A DNA stretch of 64,000 nucleotides from a virus (IMGVR_UViG_3300032285_004073:62001-126000), one strand, 5' to 3'; positions 1 to 8,525 are shown, counted from the stretch's first letter. Program-made: numbers and translations. Notes: generated by a model not told the origin, from the sequence alone.

Positions 1-37
1 CTAATTCTATTACTTTTGTTGATGTATAATTACTCAT
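1..37 (-). CDS. 5' end of a gene cut by the left window edge
   Basis: An ATG at 35-37 (minus strand) overlaps the stop codon of the uvsX gene in the arrangement ATGAGTAA, the usual coupling in this genome. Only twelve codons are visible (MSNYTSTKVIEL) before the window ends, and they stay open. Nothing can be said about function from this. In many T4-like phages a replicative helicase gene follows uvsX, so that is one possibility, but it is only a guess from gene order. Confidence 0.45.
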   Translation of the reverse strand, partial: MSNYTSTKVIEL

Positions 38-1196
38 TTTCTTCGTTATTATTTTCCTCTGATAAAAAATCGTCTTCAATATCTACTTCTTCTGTTATAG
101 AAGCATTATTAAAACAAAGTTGGGTCTTAAGTTTTTCTTCTAAAGATGGAAGAATTTTATTCCAAACTTCTTCATCATCCTTCCAATCTTTGAAGAAGCC
201 TAATATTTCTCCATTAAAAGAATGTCGGTGACCCACTTTCTCCAAGACACCGTATCCTTCACACATTTCAAGTAGACCGGAATATTTGTTAAGACCCGTT
301 CTAAAATTCAAATACATTTCTGTTTCTAAATAAGGAGGAACAAATCGATTTTTAGTAGTAAGAGCTCTAAGAGTCAATCCATTAATATCTTTGGATAAAG
401 GAGTAACGTCTGTATTAGCATCTTTATTTTTACTATCGCTTGACCTTTCTGCCTTCTTAGCCATTTGAACAATAACTGATGCCATATATAGAGGTCCAGA
501 TCCTCCTGCTTGTTTTTTGATAGCTGAAGGATGAAGCTGGGAAGGATCCTCATAGATATGATTAGTAAAAACTACTGGACAATTAGCCTTAGCAGCTGAA
601 TGTGTAATAGCCCTCATCATACTCTTTAAAGCCTTGGCTCTGTTTCCCATGTCTGGAGTGTCAGAACCTTCATCAATCTTTTTCTTTTCTTGGGTTGTAA
701 TAAGATTACCTAAAGAATCAATAACAATAAGTACCTTACCTTGTAAACCTTTTTGTATAACATTGTCTAAAAATTTAACAATTTGATTGCGACAATTTTC
801 TGTTATCTCGCTTGGAACGTGTTTGATTTTAGAAGAATCACATCCTAAACGTGAAGCTGTTGCTTCATCCAATGCACCTTCTGTATCAAAATATGCAACA
901 TGCATACCTTTCATAAATTGTGCATTAGCCATTACTTTATTACACATAAGAGTCTTACCACAAGATTCTGGCCCAATAAATCCAGTCAATCTTCCCATAG
1001 GAATTCCACCATAAAGTGAACCTGAAATAATTGCATTTAAAGCATAACTTCCAGTGTCAATCCAATCTTTTACAGTTGAAAGACTATTTTTATCAAGATA
1101 TGCTGCTTCAGGATTTAAATCCTCTAAAACCTTAAAGGCATCTTCAATAGTGCCACCGGTTACTTCTTCTGTATCTGTTTTCTTTTTGTATGCCAT
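30..1196 (-). CDS. uvsX: UvsX/RecA-like recombinase
   Basis: RecA-family strand-exchange ATPase of about 388 residues, matching T4 UvsX in size. It coats single-stranded DNA and drives homologous pairing in recombination-dependent replication and repair. Visible motifs are Walker A GPESCGKT (about residues 75-82), a Walker B-type hydrophobic strand ending in VIDSLGNL (about 160), and the basic MAYKKK start. I chose the ATG at 1194-1196. An upstream in-frame ATG at 1223 would add nine hydrophobic residues and would start inside the terminator hairpin at 1215-1247, so it is unlikely. A sigma70-type promoter ends 7 nt before this ATG and no Shine-Dalgarno is present. The partner mediator uvsY is at 25654-26052. 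Confidence 0.93.
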   Translation of the reverse strand: MAYKKKTDTEEVTGGTIEDAFKVLEDLNPEAAYLDKNSLSTVKDWIDTGSYALNAIISGSLYGGIPMGRLTGFIGPESCGKTLMCNKVMANAQFMKGMHVAYFDTEGALDEATASRLGCDSSKIKHVPSEITENCRNQIVKFLDNVIQKGLQGKVLIVIDSLGNLITTQEKKKIDEGSDTPDMGNRAKALKSMMRAITHSAAKANCPVVFTNHIYEDPSQLHPSAIKKQAGGSGPLYMASVIVQMAKKAERSSDSKNKDANTDVTPLSKDINGLTLRALTTKNRFVPPYLETEMYLNFRTGLNKYSGLLEMCEGYGVLEKVGHRHSFNGEILGFFKDWKDDEEVWNKILPSLEEKLKTQLCFNNASITEEVDIEDDFLSEENNNEENE

Positions 1197-1203
1197 ATAA
1201 TAT

Positions 1204-1231
1204 ATAATAACAAAAAAGCTCAACTTGTCAA
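1204..1231 (-). promoter_or_regulatory. sigma70-type promoter for uvsX
   Basis: On the minus strand TTGACA (1226-1231), a 16-nt spacer and TATTAT (1204-1209) lie directly before the uvsX ATG at 1196, leaving 7 nt between the -10 box and the start codon. The -35 box sits inside the arms of the preceding terminator hairpin. Transcription would begin at or within a base or two of the ATG. The call rests on consensus match only. Confidence 0.5.
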
Positions 1232-1247
1232 TGACAAATTGAGCTTT
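1212..1247 (-). terminator. Rho-independent terminator upstream of uvsX
   Basis: Arms 1215-1230 and 1232-1247 are complementary over 16 positions, the single non-Watson-Crick pair being G-U in the minus-strand RNA. On the minus strand the stem is followed by a T run (1212-1217). It would end transcripts from the 1270-1659 gene before uvsX. There is no T tract on the plus-strand side, so it points one way. Confidence 0.75.
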
Positions 1248-1269
1248 AAAGTGTTAAACTAGATCTTTT

Positions 1270-1659
1270 TTACTCATCAAAAAGATTAATCACTCCGCCC
1301 TTACCACCAGGGGAAGCTGGTTCAGAAGGTGGAACAAAGATGTTACTCTTATTAAACATCTGGCTGTATTGTGCCTGAAGTCGGAAATCAATAGCTTCAA
1401 TACTGGTCTCTGTAATGTTAGCCTTCTTGTAGAAGAAGGTGACATCATCCGTCTTATCAGGAAGGAACTCCCTGAAAAAGATTGGAAGCAACTGAACAGA
1501 CATTCTACCGGATTGATCCTGTGGTACTACATTAAGTACAACTGGATTCTTCAAGGCAAGAACACTGTCAGTGGTCTGATCAGCAACGACTTCACCCAAA
1601 AGGGTGCGGCCAACTGTGTCTAGGATGGTTGTTAGGTTTGTTGTTGTTGTTTCGCTCAT
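1270..1659 (-). CDS. Small conserved phage protein with a clamp-binding-like C-terminus
   Basis: A 129-residue protein I do not recognise. It starts with a Thr-rich segment (MSETTTTNLTT), continues with a predicted beta-rich core, has a Pro/Gly-rich linker (about 110-122), and ends in GVINLFDE. The last residues are hydrophobic and acidic and resemble the sliding-clamp-binding tails of T4 gp33, gp55 and gp43; the DNA polymerase in this window also ends in a DLFDLFS-type tail. A late-type promoter lies 6 nt before the ATG, and the gene is closed by the terminator at 1212-1247, so it is a single-gene late unit. Codons look GC-richer than neighbouring genes, which hints at high expression. A clamp-associated or virion role would both fit. 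Confidence 0.75.
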   Translation of the reverse strand: MSETTTTNLTTILDTVGRTLLGEVVADQTTDSVLALKNPVVLNVVPQDQSGRMSVQLLPIFFREFLPDKTDDVTFFYKKANITETSIEAIDFRLQAQYSQMFNKSNIFVPPSEPASPGGKGGVINLFDE

Positions 1660-1665
1660 AAAATA

Positions 1666-1673
1666 TTATTTAC
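1666..1673 (-). promoter_or_regulatory. Late-type promoter octamer (GTAAATAA)
   Basis: GTAAATAA on the minus strand, 6 nt before the ATG of the 129-residue gene. It matches the NTAAATA family found in front of structural genes elsewhere in the window and resembles the T4 late box TATAAATA read by gp55. It overlaps the 3' end of thyX. Confidence 0.4.
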
Positions 1674-2335
1674 TTGGTTTCTTTTATAGGCAACGGATTC
1701 CATTGCAAAGCTTCTGAAGTATTTGGAAAGATTTCTGCAAAAATATTTCTAATAGCTAATGCTATTTCTCTATGTTCTTTTTGCGTATCTTCTTTAGTTC
1801 TTAAATCTAAATAATGTATCCAAGATCTTAAAGTACCACTCATATATAAAGTAGTTTGTGTACAAAGAGGTAAAATCATTCTAGCGGTTTCTCTCGCAGC
1901 TCCTCTTTCTAAGAGATTATCATATAATTTAGCAGATTCTATTAAATGATTTTGTATTAATTTTAAATCTTCTTCGCCCAGTGGAAGAGTATCTGTGCTG
2001 GATTGTCTATTTTTTTCAGATTGTATTCTCAATTCAAAAGGTTCAAAATCTGTAACAGGACTATATCTTTGACTAAATTCTTGAAAAGAAAAACTTCTGT
2101 GACGAAGAATTTGAGCTGCTATAGCTCTGGATGTTTTAATTTCAACTGTAACACTAACCATTTCATATGGAGACCAGTGTTTATGTTCAATTAAATATTT
2201 TAATAATTTAGGTGCTGTCTGTGTATTTAATTGATTAGAAGGGTTGGATACCCTTGCACAATAAACCACAAAATCTTCTGGTGATAAAACACCTTCTATT
2301 ATAGGTTCTGTAATACCAACTATTCTTACTTGCAT
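1670..2335 (-). CDS. thyX: Flavin-dependent thymidylate synthase ThyX
   Basis: Makes dTMP from dUMP using FAD, NADPH and methylene-tetrahydrofolate. The 221-residue length fits the family. The ThyX signature RHRxxSxxxxSxR is present as RHRSFSFQEFSQR (about residues 78-90), preceded by the conserved HxxWSPYEM segment near residue 53-59 that forms part of the flavin site. The start overlaps the transglycosylase gene by 10 nt, so the two are translated together. With the dUTPase at 58477 it supplies the thymidine pool for replication. Confidence 0.95.
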   Translation of the reverse strand: MQVRIVGITEPIIEGVLSPEDFVVYCARVSNPSNQLNTQTAPKLLKYLIEHKHWSPYEMVSVTVEIKTSRAIAAQILRHRSFSFQEFSQRYSPVTDFEPFELRIQSEKNRQSSTDTLPLGEEDLKLIQNHLIESAKLYDNLLERGAARETARMILPLCTQTTLYMSGTLRSWIHYLDLRTKEDTQKEHREIALAIRNIFAEIFPNTSEALQWNPLPIKETK

Positions 2336-3195
2336 AAAAGGATCTCTTTAAAAAGATTAATATTCTCTTCTACATATTCTAATTGAGAATCTGATATTTC
2401 ATTTTCAAAAATATCTACCATCTTCTCTGTAATTTTATGTTCTAAATTAACATTATTTTCATAACTCTTAAGATTATATCCCATTAATACTGGATGTGAG
2501 GTATCAATTGTTTCTATAAAAGAATAAAGTTCTCCTTTATAATTTATAAATTCAGTCGGCAAACCACATCCAAGTAAATGATGTGGTTTGGTATAATCTA
2601 TAATACCATCTTCAATAAATTGTTGTAAAAGAATAGGTCTAAAAACTGAATAAGCAGTTGGTTTCCACACTTCTTTTATTCTTTTTTCATTATTAAGAGG
2701 ACTAGAAGTAATAGCTGTGAAAACATCTCTGTCCATTTTTTCTAAAGCTTGCTGCCAAAAATAATCATAACCAAAGCTAATAGCTATTTTATCTGCATGT
2801 TCTCTCATGAATAAATAGGAATCCTTTAATTCCTGGTAATTTTTTCCTTGGATAACTCCTATAGCCTTTCCGCGGAAAGTTCCTCTATCAAATTTTACTA
2901 GGAACTCTTCAAAACTCTTAATATTTGCTTCATAATTCTGAAAAACATCTGGTATTATATACTCATCCGGCTCTAATTCATAGAGCCAATTAATAAATTT
3001 ATCATGGTTATAAGCTTCACCAAGTTCATAAAGACTATTATCTAAAATAATTTTGCGTCCTAACTTTTTTGATTTAAAGAAAAAATCTCTATATTCTTTA
3101 TTTTCTTCCAATAAATGAACTAATGCATAGTCATAATCGGTTAATCCTCTGACTCTTTCCATTATTTTTAATGGTGCTTCGTGTGCTACTAACAT
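2326..3195 (-). CDS. dpdA: TGT-like guanine transglycosylase, probable DpdA (7-deazaguanine insertion into DNA)
   Basis: A protein of about 289 residues that looks like the phage tRNA-guanine-transglycosylase relatives (DpdA) which swap guanine in DNA for a 7-deazaguanine base. Visible marks are IILDNSLYELG (candidate catalytic Asp, about residue 52), a PD pair near 83, GVIQGKNYQE (TGT-like base-pocket strand with QG), HLLGCGLP (compare the LMGVG-type motif of TGT) and IDTSHP (second candidate Asp, about residue 231). No C-terminal tRNA-binding or zinc motif is apparent. A TTG at 3204 would add three residues; I prefer the ATG at 3195 because it sits 11 nt after a TATAAT box. QueE, QueC and a glutamine amidotransferase elsewhere in the window support the call. 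It is co-transcribed with thyX. Confidence 0.72.
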   Translation of the reverse strand: MLVAHEAPLKIMERVRGLTDYDYALVHLLEENKEYRDFFFKSKKLGRKIILDNSLYELGEAYNHDKFINWLYELEPDEYIIPDVFQNYEANIKSFEEFLVKFDRGTFRGKAIGVIQGKNYQELKDSYLFMREHADKIAISFGYDYFWQQALEKMDRDVFTAITSSPLNNEKRIKEVWKPTAYSVFRPILLQQFIEDGIIDYTKPHHLLGCGLPTEFINYKGELYSFIETIDTSHPVLMGYNLKSYENNVNLEHKITEKMVDIFENEISDSQLEYVEENINLFKEILLCK

Positions 3196-3206
3196 ATATT
3201 TCAATT

Positions 3207-3234
3207 ATTATACTCTATTAAGAAAATAAATCAA
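3207..3234 (-). promoter_or_regulatory. sigma70-type promoter for the dpdA-like gene and thyX
   Basis: Minus-strand TTGATT (3229-3234), 16-nt spacer, TATAAT (3207-3212). The -10 box ends 11 nt before the ATG at 3195. It lies across the 3' end of the DNA polymerase gene, so the transglycosylase/thyX pair can be expressed apart from the polymerase. Confidence 0.5.
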
Positions 3235-5791
3235 ACAAATCTGTTTGAACTTCTGTGCCTAAAGCTGGTATATCCCATCCGATACACTCATAAACTCTTT
3301 GAATAGGAGGTGCAACCATCTTATCGAACATCATTTGGTGATTAATTTTGATGTGCTCGTTGAGTTCATCTGGGTATAAATCTATAAATGCCATTACTTT
3401 ATAATTAAATGGATTTTTAGATGCATAAAAATATTTCATTTTCATACCGCTTGTAATAGATTCATGCAAATGGTCAATCTTATAATGCTTTAATAAGTGA
3501 TTATAATGAATAGCTGCCTTGGCATGAATAGGAGTTCCTTTACCAATCTTGCCAAAATCATCCATTTTAGCTTCTTGTTTTTCTAAATCTGAAATTTTAC
3601 TTCTAATAGAAAGCTCTTCAGCTTTCATTTCTTTAAATTTGTTATAAGATTCTCTAAAAATTTCATTAGACTTCTTTTTATCCTCTGAAAGCATTGCTAA
3701 TTCAATAACATTTTTAATTAATTTTTTAACAGTATCTGATATAGATGAACGAGCTACTTCAACACCTACATATTTAAAAGGGTCTTTCGGTATATAACCT
3801 TCTTTATCTAAAATATGGAGTATATACCTTTTCTTTTCCATGAAGAGACCCACGTCACAAATGGTTTCTTGTTTAAATACAAATCTAGGATCTGAAGATT
3901 TTAATTGTTCTCTAGCCCAAACTAGAATTTCTGTATTGAGATAGGTATCAATTTCTTTTGTTATTTCCCTTGCTTCATCTGTCAATTTACCATCTTCAAC
4001 AAGTTTTATATTTAAATGTGTAAGAATAGGTTGTATGGAGAAATATGCTGAATCAGTGTCACCATAAAGATATATTTTTTCTTTATCAACTTTGCAACCT
4101 TTCTTTAAGGCATATTCATAAACGATCTCAGCTGCTTGTTTAACTACAGACTGACCCGTTAACGTAATACTAGCTGAATGATCTATATCAAATAATGGTG
4201 AATATTTTTGAGCAAATACTCCATAGATGGAATTCAATACAAGTTTATAAACATTTTGTTGTGTATCTAAATTAAGAATTTCTTGTTCTATTTTATTTTT
4301 TTCATCTTTATCTTTAATAGAACGTATCAATTTCTCTCTTTTAATCATTTCATTCTTAGCCTCGACACGCTCTTTATATAAGCGATCAATCAGATTAGGA
4401 ATGACTCCTTTAAACTTTTGTGTATATAATACGTTATATTTTGATATAGAAAGATTTTCTTTTTGTACAAGTCTATTAAATTTCTCTTCTGAAAGAGTTA
4501 CGGTTTTTTCATTGGCTAATTTAATAGTATATTGTTTATCTTCTATAGTGGTTATTTTGCCTATTTTTGTCTCTGGAGATATATTAAGAGTAATGATAGT
4601 GTTGGGATATAGACTATTTGCATCATAACTTACAACAGATTTACTCAAACCGCGTTCCGGTTCATGCACATATCCTCCAACATATTCATCTCGTTCTCCT
4701 TCATTTTTAAAAGTTGGTATTTTATATCCCTGTATAAAGGCTTGATGTGCTACAGCTCCGGTAATCATGGATACTTTGCCCATGGCCTGTTCAAAAGGAA
4801 TAAAACCTTTATAAGAAAGAGTACGAATCAATTTAATAAATTTTAATTTTTCATCAAGCTTAACTAAAATTCTTACGTCCTGAATATTATAATCAACAAA
4901 CAACTCCCAATTATCAATTGATAATTGGGCAAGATTGGATCCACCTGTATCAATCTTTCCTTCTTTTAATTCATATTCACCTACATAATTAAGAGAATAA
5001 GATTCTCTATCACCTCTTGAAAAGGTTTTATAAACTTCCATGTAATCAATGTTACTCACACCTCGGATGTACCAACGATTGATCATTTTACCAAATTTAT
5101 TCATGGCCACATTCTCTCTATAATAGAGAGAATTTACCGGTGAAAGTCTAGCTGCATCTTCTTCTCCAAATAGATTATGTAATCTATTCATGATATAAGG
5201 AATATCAAATCCTTCTCCATTCCAAGTACAAAGCATATCTGGAGGATCTTTCTCCCAAAATTCTAAAAATGCTTGAAGCATTTCTGTTTCTCTTGAATGG
5301 CAAAAATAGGTTATATTTTTTTCTTTAGGTTTATAAGGTTTCTGCCCCCAAGAATAATAATGATTGTTTATAGAATCATAAAGAGTAATAAGATTAATAG
5401 GATCCTTAGCTAATTCTGGAACCGGAAATTCATTAGGAGAATAGGTTTCTATATCCAAAAAGTAAACCTTTAACGGATGCTGACCAAAGTCTAATTTGTG
5501 AATTTCATCTTTATAAGTTGAAAGAAGAAAATCCTGTTCGCAACTAAGATTATTAAATAATCTTTTAATAGGTGTCTCATTGACAAATTTACTCCTATCA
5601 AACTGATTTTTAAATGTAACTTTCTTTAACGGTGTGTTAAAGATCGAAGTAGCATCATGAGCTGATGAAGACTCAATATAAAGATGAGGTTCGTAATCAG
5701 CCACAAGCTTAATGCGATTACCTTTTTCATCCCAAGTCCAAAGATGAATAACTCCTTGTCTTCCATCATAAAAAATATTTCTCCATGCCAT
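3218..5791 (-). CDS. 43: Family-B DNA polymerase (gp43)
   Basis: Replicative polymerase with proofreading exonuclease, 857 residues (T4 gp43 is about 900). Exo motifs: FLDIETYS (D113/E115), WNGEGFDIPYI (about 190) and the YNIQD exo III element (about 301). Polymerase motifs: SYDANSLYPN (D390), the K/NSIYG helix (about 516-524) and YGDTDS (576-581). The protein ends in TDLFDLFS, a hydrophobic-acidic tail like the sliding-clamp-binding end of T4 gp43. The start ATG at 5791 is 8 nt from a TATAAT box and lacks an SD. The gene 62 and 44 clamp-loader subunits are at 47238 and 58926; gp45 is not in the window. Confidence 0.96.
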   Translation of the reverse strand: MAWRNIFYDGRQGVIHLWTWDEKGNRIKLVADYEPHLYIESSSAHDATSIFNTPLKKVTFKNQFDRSKFVNETPIKRLFNNLSCEQDFLLSTYKDEIHKLDFGQHPLKVYFLDIETYSPNEFPVPELAKDPINLITLYDSINNHYYSWGQKPYKPKEKNITYFCHSRETEMLQAFLEFWEKDPPDMLCTWNGEGFDIPYIMNRLHNLFGEEDAARLSPVNSLYYRENVAMNKFGKMINRWYIRGVSNIDYMEVYKTFSRGDRESYSLNYVGEYELKEGKIDTGGSNLAQLSIDNWELFVDYNIQDVRILVKLDEKLKFIKLIRTLSYKGFIPFEQAMGKVSMITGAVAHQAFIQGYKIPTFKNEGERDEYVGGYVHEPERGLSKSVVSYDANSLYPNTIITLNISPETKIGKITTIEDKQYTIKLANEKTVTLSEEKFNRLVQKENLSISKYNVLYTQKFKGVIPNLIDRLYKERVEAKNEMIKREKLIRSIKDKDEKNKIEQEILNLDTQQNVYKLVLNSIYGVFAQKYSPLFDIDHSASITLTGQSVVKQAAEIVYEYALKKGCKVDKEKIYLYGDTDSAYFSIQPILTHLNIKLVEDGKLTDEAREITKEIDTYLNTEILVWAREQLKSSDPRFVFKQETICDVGLFMEKKRYILHILDKEGYIPKDPFKYVGVEVARSSISDTVKKLIKNVIELAMLSEDKKKSNEIFRESYNKFKEMKAEELSIRSKISDLEKQEAKMDDFGKIGKGTPIHAKAAIHYNHLLKHYKIDHLHESITSGMKMKYFYASKNPFNYKVMAFIDLYPDELNEHIKINHQMMFDKMVAPPIQRVYECIGWDIPALGTEVQTDLFDLFS

Positions 5792-5799
5792 ATTAAGAT

Positions 5800-5826
5800 A
5801 TTATACTACCTTAATACCATTTTCAA
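5800..5826 (-). promoter_or_regulatory. sigma70-type promoter for DNA polymerase
   Basis: Minus-strand TTGAAA (5821-5826), 15-nt spacer, TATAAT (5800-5805), ending 8 nt before the polymerase ATG. It overlaps the 3' end of the 178-residue gene upstream. Consensus match only. Confidence 0.45.
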
Positions 5827-6337
5827 TGAATTCTTTTACTTCATCATCAATAATAGGATTACCTTCGTGGAGGATATCTGAAACCTTTTTATACAAATCA
5901 AAGGCTTTACGCTCGAAGAAATTTGTAGCTTTCACAAAACCTAAGGTATCAATCCAACAATTCATCTGTGGATATTGTGGTGCTGCATGAAAAATACAAC
6001 CATTGTGAAAATTACCAATCCAACAAAGAAGAAAAATAGCACCTTTAAGCTCTTTGTCTTTAACCATATATTCAAAAAATACAGCTCTTTCTTCTGGAGC
6101 TTTGCCTACATATCTATTTAATTTGGTAATATATTCTCCGTCTAGAAAGATAATAGAACGTCCTTTAGTAGTCACATGCTCTTTAAGAACTTTGACATTA
6201 TTATCATTCATATAAACCTTTCTCAAAGTAGGCCATTTTACATTTACACCTCTTGTAGAGAAAAAGGGAGACTCCTGCAAAGGCTGTCTATTCATGGACA
6301 CTTTTTTATTTTGACGAAGGTCTAATGTATTACTCAT
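5801..6337 (-). CDS. Hypothetical protein, 178 residues
   Basis: Not recognised. The first 35 residues are polar and probably flexible; the rest alternates strands and helices, with an aromatic/Cys-containing stretch around residues 104-130 (FLLCWIGNFHNGCIF, then CWIDTLGFV). No catalytic motif, signal peptide or membrane helix is evident. It lies directly upstream of the DNA polymerase on the same strand, and the polymerase promoter is inside its last codons. A weak -10-like TACTAT (6344-6349) lies 6 nt before the ATG. It may be a replication accessory protein, but nothing in the sequence proves it. Confidence 0.75.
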   Translation of the reverse strand: MSNTLDLRQNKKVSMNRQPLQESPFFSTRGVNVKWPTLRKVYMNDNNVKVLKEHVTTKGRSIIFLDGEYITKLNRYVGKAPEERAVFFEYMVKDKELKGAIFLLCWIGNFHNGCIFHAAPQYPQMNCWIDTLGFVKATNFFERKAFDLYKKVSDILHEGNPIIDDEVKEFIENGIKVV

Positions 6338-6381
6338 ACATTAATAGTATGATAAAACATTAGGAAAACCAACAAAATAAT

Positions 6382-7701
6382 TTACACCTTTTGATCCAAG
6401 TTATTTGCTATAAGAGTTGGGCTCTTTTCATTTCTTTCTTTAGATCCAAAATCTGTAAAATACAAAGCCTCATATTCATCTAAATGATCTTCTAACCAAA
6501 GACCTTCTGTAAATTTACGAGACTTATCTGAGAATTTCATATATCGATCAAAATCTGATGTGAGATATTCTAATTGCTGAATAAGATCTGATCCGTTTTT
6601 GAATGAAAAATCTGCACCCTCATATGTGCAAATATCTTGATAAGCGCCTGGCATACCAAAAGCTCCGGCTTCAATCATTTTAATATTGCTCTTAGATTTA
6701 TTAAAAACATTATCTTGGAGAGGTGCAAATGAAACATTACAGTCTGTGTCATACAATGCTTGAGGTAAATCCGGAAGAGGAGACCATTCTAGGTATTCCA
6801 TTTCACCATTATCAATATAAGGTTTAACAGCAAGAGGGAAACATCCCTTCCAAACAAATTTAAATTTCTTGCGAGCTTTAATAATATCTTGTACTACATG
6901 CTCAAAATCATCCTTCATTCCAGTTTTATTGACTACATCTATATGTGTGCCAGAACCTGCATAAAGAACGCGAGGACGCTTTTTATTTTTTTCAAAAAGC
7001 TCTATAATTCGATTTCTATTGTAGTAGCGATCAAGCCAAGATTTAGGCGCATAATTTGGAATAACTGTGATATTTTTATTGCCTGTCTTATCTATATAAT
7101 AATCTTTCATATATTGACAAGTGACGGATATTTCATCCATCATACTCATAATATCTAGAATACTAGAGATAATATCTTGACTTACAAAAGCTTCTTTACA
7201 ACGATTATAATCTGGAATATCATCTTTAAAAACTATATCGTCTACTTCATAAATCATGCGAAAACCCATATCCTTTTTAACTCTCGTAAGTTCTCTAATA
7301 AACTCTCTCTGAACTGGAGTTGCTTGTCTTTGCATTCTAATAGCCTTAATGCCTTGATAAAATCTAAGATCCAATACCATGCATGTAAGACCTGAAATAC
7401 AGGCTTTCTGATATTGATTTAAATTAAGCTCCGGCCAAATCATTCTCCAAAACCCGCATCCACCATAATCAGCATAATAATTTAGGGCTCTAGGTAAATT
7501 ACTTTCTGGCATCTCAACTGGTGGCGGAGATGGCATACTAATGGGATTGGCTGCTACATAAGAAAAATTGGGTGTTCCGTGAGGTAATGCAGGAGCATTG
7601 GGTATACCTGCACTAAATGCTTTGTATTCATAAACTATACGATTACTAGTATCAATACTATTTGAAGCAGGAGAAGCATTATTCTTAATTTTTAAAGCCA
7701 T
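6382..7701 (-). CDS. GT-B glycosyltransferase (GT4-like), 439 residues
   Basis: Probable sugar-nucleotide-dependent glycosyltransferase. The first 65 residues are low-complexity and Pro-rich. The GT-B core follows: an N-terminal Rossmann half with MIYEVDDIVF, a hinge near VIPNYAP (about 214), then the second half starting RPRVLYAGSGTH and the nucleotide-sugar site EAGAFGMP (about 345), in the place of the E-x7-E region of GT4 enzymes. Relatives annotated as glycosyltransferases occur singly in several T4-like aquatic phages. It stands alone between the polymerase block and queE, outside the two large glycan islands. The acceptor is unknown: virion protein, host glycan or modified DNA base are all possible. 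Confidence 0.8.
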   Translation of the reverse strand: MALKIKNNASPASNSIDTSNRIVYEYKAFSAGIPNAPALPHGTPNFSYVAANPISMPSPPPVEMPESNLPRALNYYADYGGCGFWRMIWPELNLNQYQKACISGLTCMVLDLRFYQGIKAIRMQRQATPVQREFIRELTRVKKDMGFRMIYEVDDIVFKDDIPDYNRCKEAFVSQDIISSILDIMSMMDEISVTCQYMKDYYIDKTGNKNITVIPNYAPKSWLDRYYNRNRIIELFEKNKKRPRVLYAGSGTHIDVVNKTGMKDDFEHVVQDIIKARKKFKFVWKGCFPLAVKPYIDNGEMEYLEWSPLPDLPQALYDTDCNVSFAPLQDNVFNKSKSNIKMIEAGAFGMPGAYQDICTYEGADFSFKNGSDLIQQLEYLTSDFDRYMKFSDKSRKFTEGLWLEDHLDEYEALYFTDFGSKERNEKSPTLIANNLDQKV

Positions 7702-7736
7702 ATAGTTAAATTTATCTATCTACTATCTAAAATCAA

Positions 7737-8495
7737 CTAGACTTTAAGGGCTTTATCCCAAACAAGAAGGTGTAATCTAGGACTAAAATTTACATGCATT
7801 GCTTTAGCATACTCTGCAACAACTGGAGCCTTTTCTATATGCTCTTCTCTAGAACCACAGCAAGGCATAAACCAAATACGGTCTCTAATTGCATTAATAT
7901 GATGCTTATCGTCAACATACTTTTCCCAAATTTCATTAATATCTTCTGATTTGTTAATAACAAATTTAAACCCTGATCCATTTCTTGCATGCCATTTAAG
8001 AACCTCTGGCTTGTAGGTTTTATCTTCTGGATCCCCGTTTGATCGGAGTTTAGGTGACGTTGTAAAAGTGGCATTAAAAGCATCTTTCCAAACTGGATCT
8101 GGCATTAAAGTAGCATTGGTTTCAAAATCAATACGCGGAACAATTTTATATTTCTCTATAAATGCTTGAATGAATTTAATTAATTGCTTCTGTTGAATAA
8201 GCGGTTCACCGCCTGTAAGCTTAAGAATAGCATTATGTGCTAAATGATTGATATAACCATTATCTTCCATAAGTTGAAAGATTTCAGCAAATGTCATTTT
8301 ATTCTTAACTGTCCAAGAAATAAATGAATCACATCCATTAGGAGAATCTTCTGAAGCAAATCCAATACACGTCAAATTACACATTGACATGCGCATAAAC
8401 ACTGAAGGTTGTCCTACAAATTCACCTTCACCTTCAATAGTATAAAAAACTTTATCATCCGACAAAAATAATGTCTCTGTATTAATATCAATCAT
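7737..8495 (-). CDS. queE: 7-carboxy-7-deazaguanine synthase QueE (radical SAM)
   Basis: Radical-SAM enzyme that converts 6-carboxy-tetrahydropterin to 7-carboxy-7-deazaguanine, the second-to-last step to preQ0. Visible family marks: YTIEGEGEFVGQPSVFMR (the QueE N-terminal strand), the iron-sulfur cysteines C39, C43 and C55, and LTGGEPL (about 93-99, the GGE motif for SAM). The cysteines are spaced CX3C-X11-C rather than CX3CX2C, with the third in the GCDS context, so the cluster loop carries an insertion. Length (252) is normal. A TATAAT box lies 8 nt before the ATG. It works with QueC (44633) and the DpdA-like enzyme (2326) of this window. Confidence 0.9.
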   Translation of the reverse strand: MIDINTETLFLSDDKVFYTIEGEGEFVGQPSVFMRMSMCNLTCIGFASEDSPNGCDSFISWTVKNKMTFAEIFQLMEDNGYINHLAHNAILKLTGGEPLIQQKQLIKFIQAFIEKYKIVPRIDFETNATLMPDPVWKDAFNATFTTSPKLRSNGDPEDKTYKPEVLKWHARNGSGFKFVINKSEDINEIWEKYVDDKHHINAIRDRIWFMPCCGSREEHIEKAPVVAEYAKAMHVNFSPRLHLLVWDKALKV

Positions 8496-8503
8496 ATGAT
8501 CAT

Positions 8504-8509
8504 ATTATA
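8504..8509 (-). promoter_or_regulatory. -10 box for queE
   Basis: Minus-strand TATAAT, 8 nt before the queE ATG. A TTGATT lies 14 nt further upstream, closer than usual for a -35, so only the -10 is convincing. Confidence 0.35.
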
Positions 8510-8525
8510 TTAAAAAGAATTTTAA

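Noticed and set aside
1197-1223. Upstream start (ATG at 1223) for uvsX
   Set aside because: It begins inside the terminator hairpin and adds a non-conserved hydrophobic segment; the ATG at 1196 is followed by the usual hydrophilic start.
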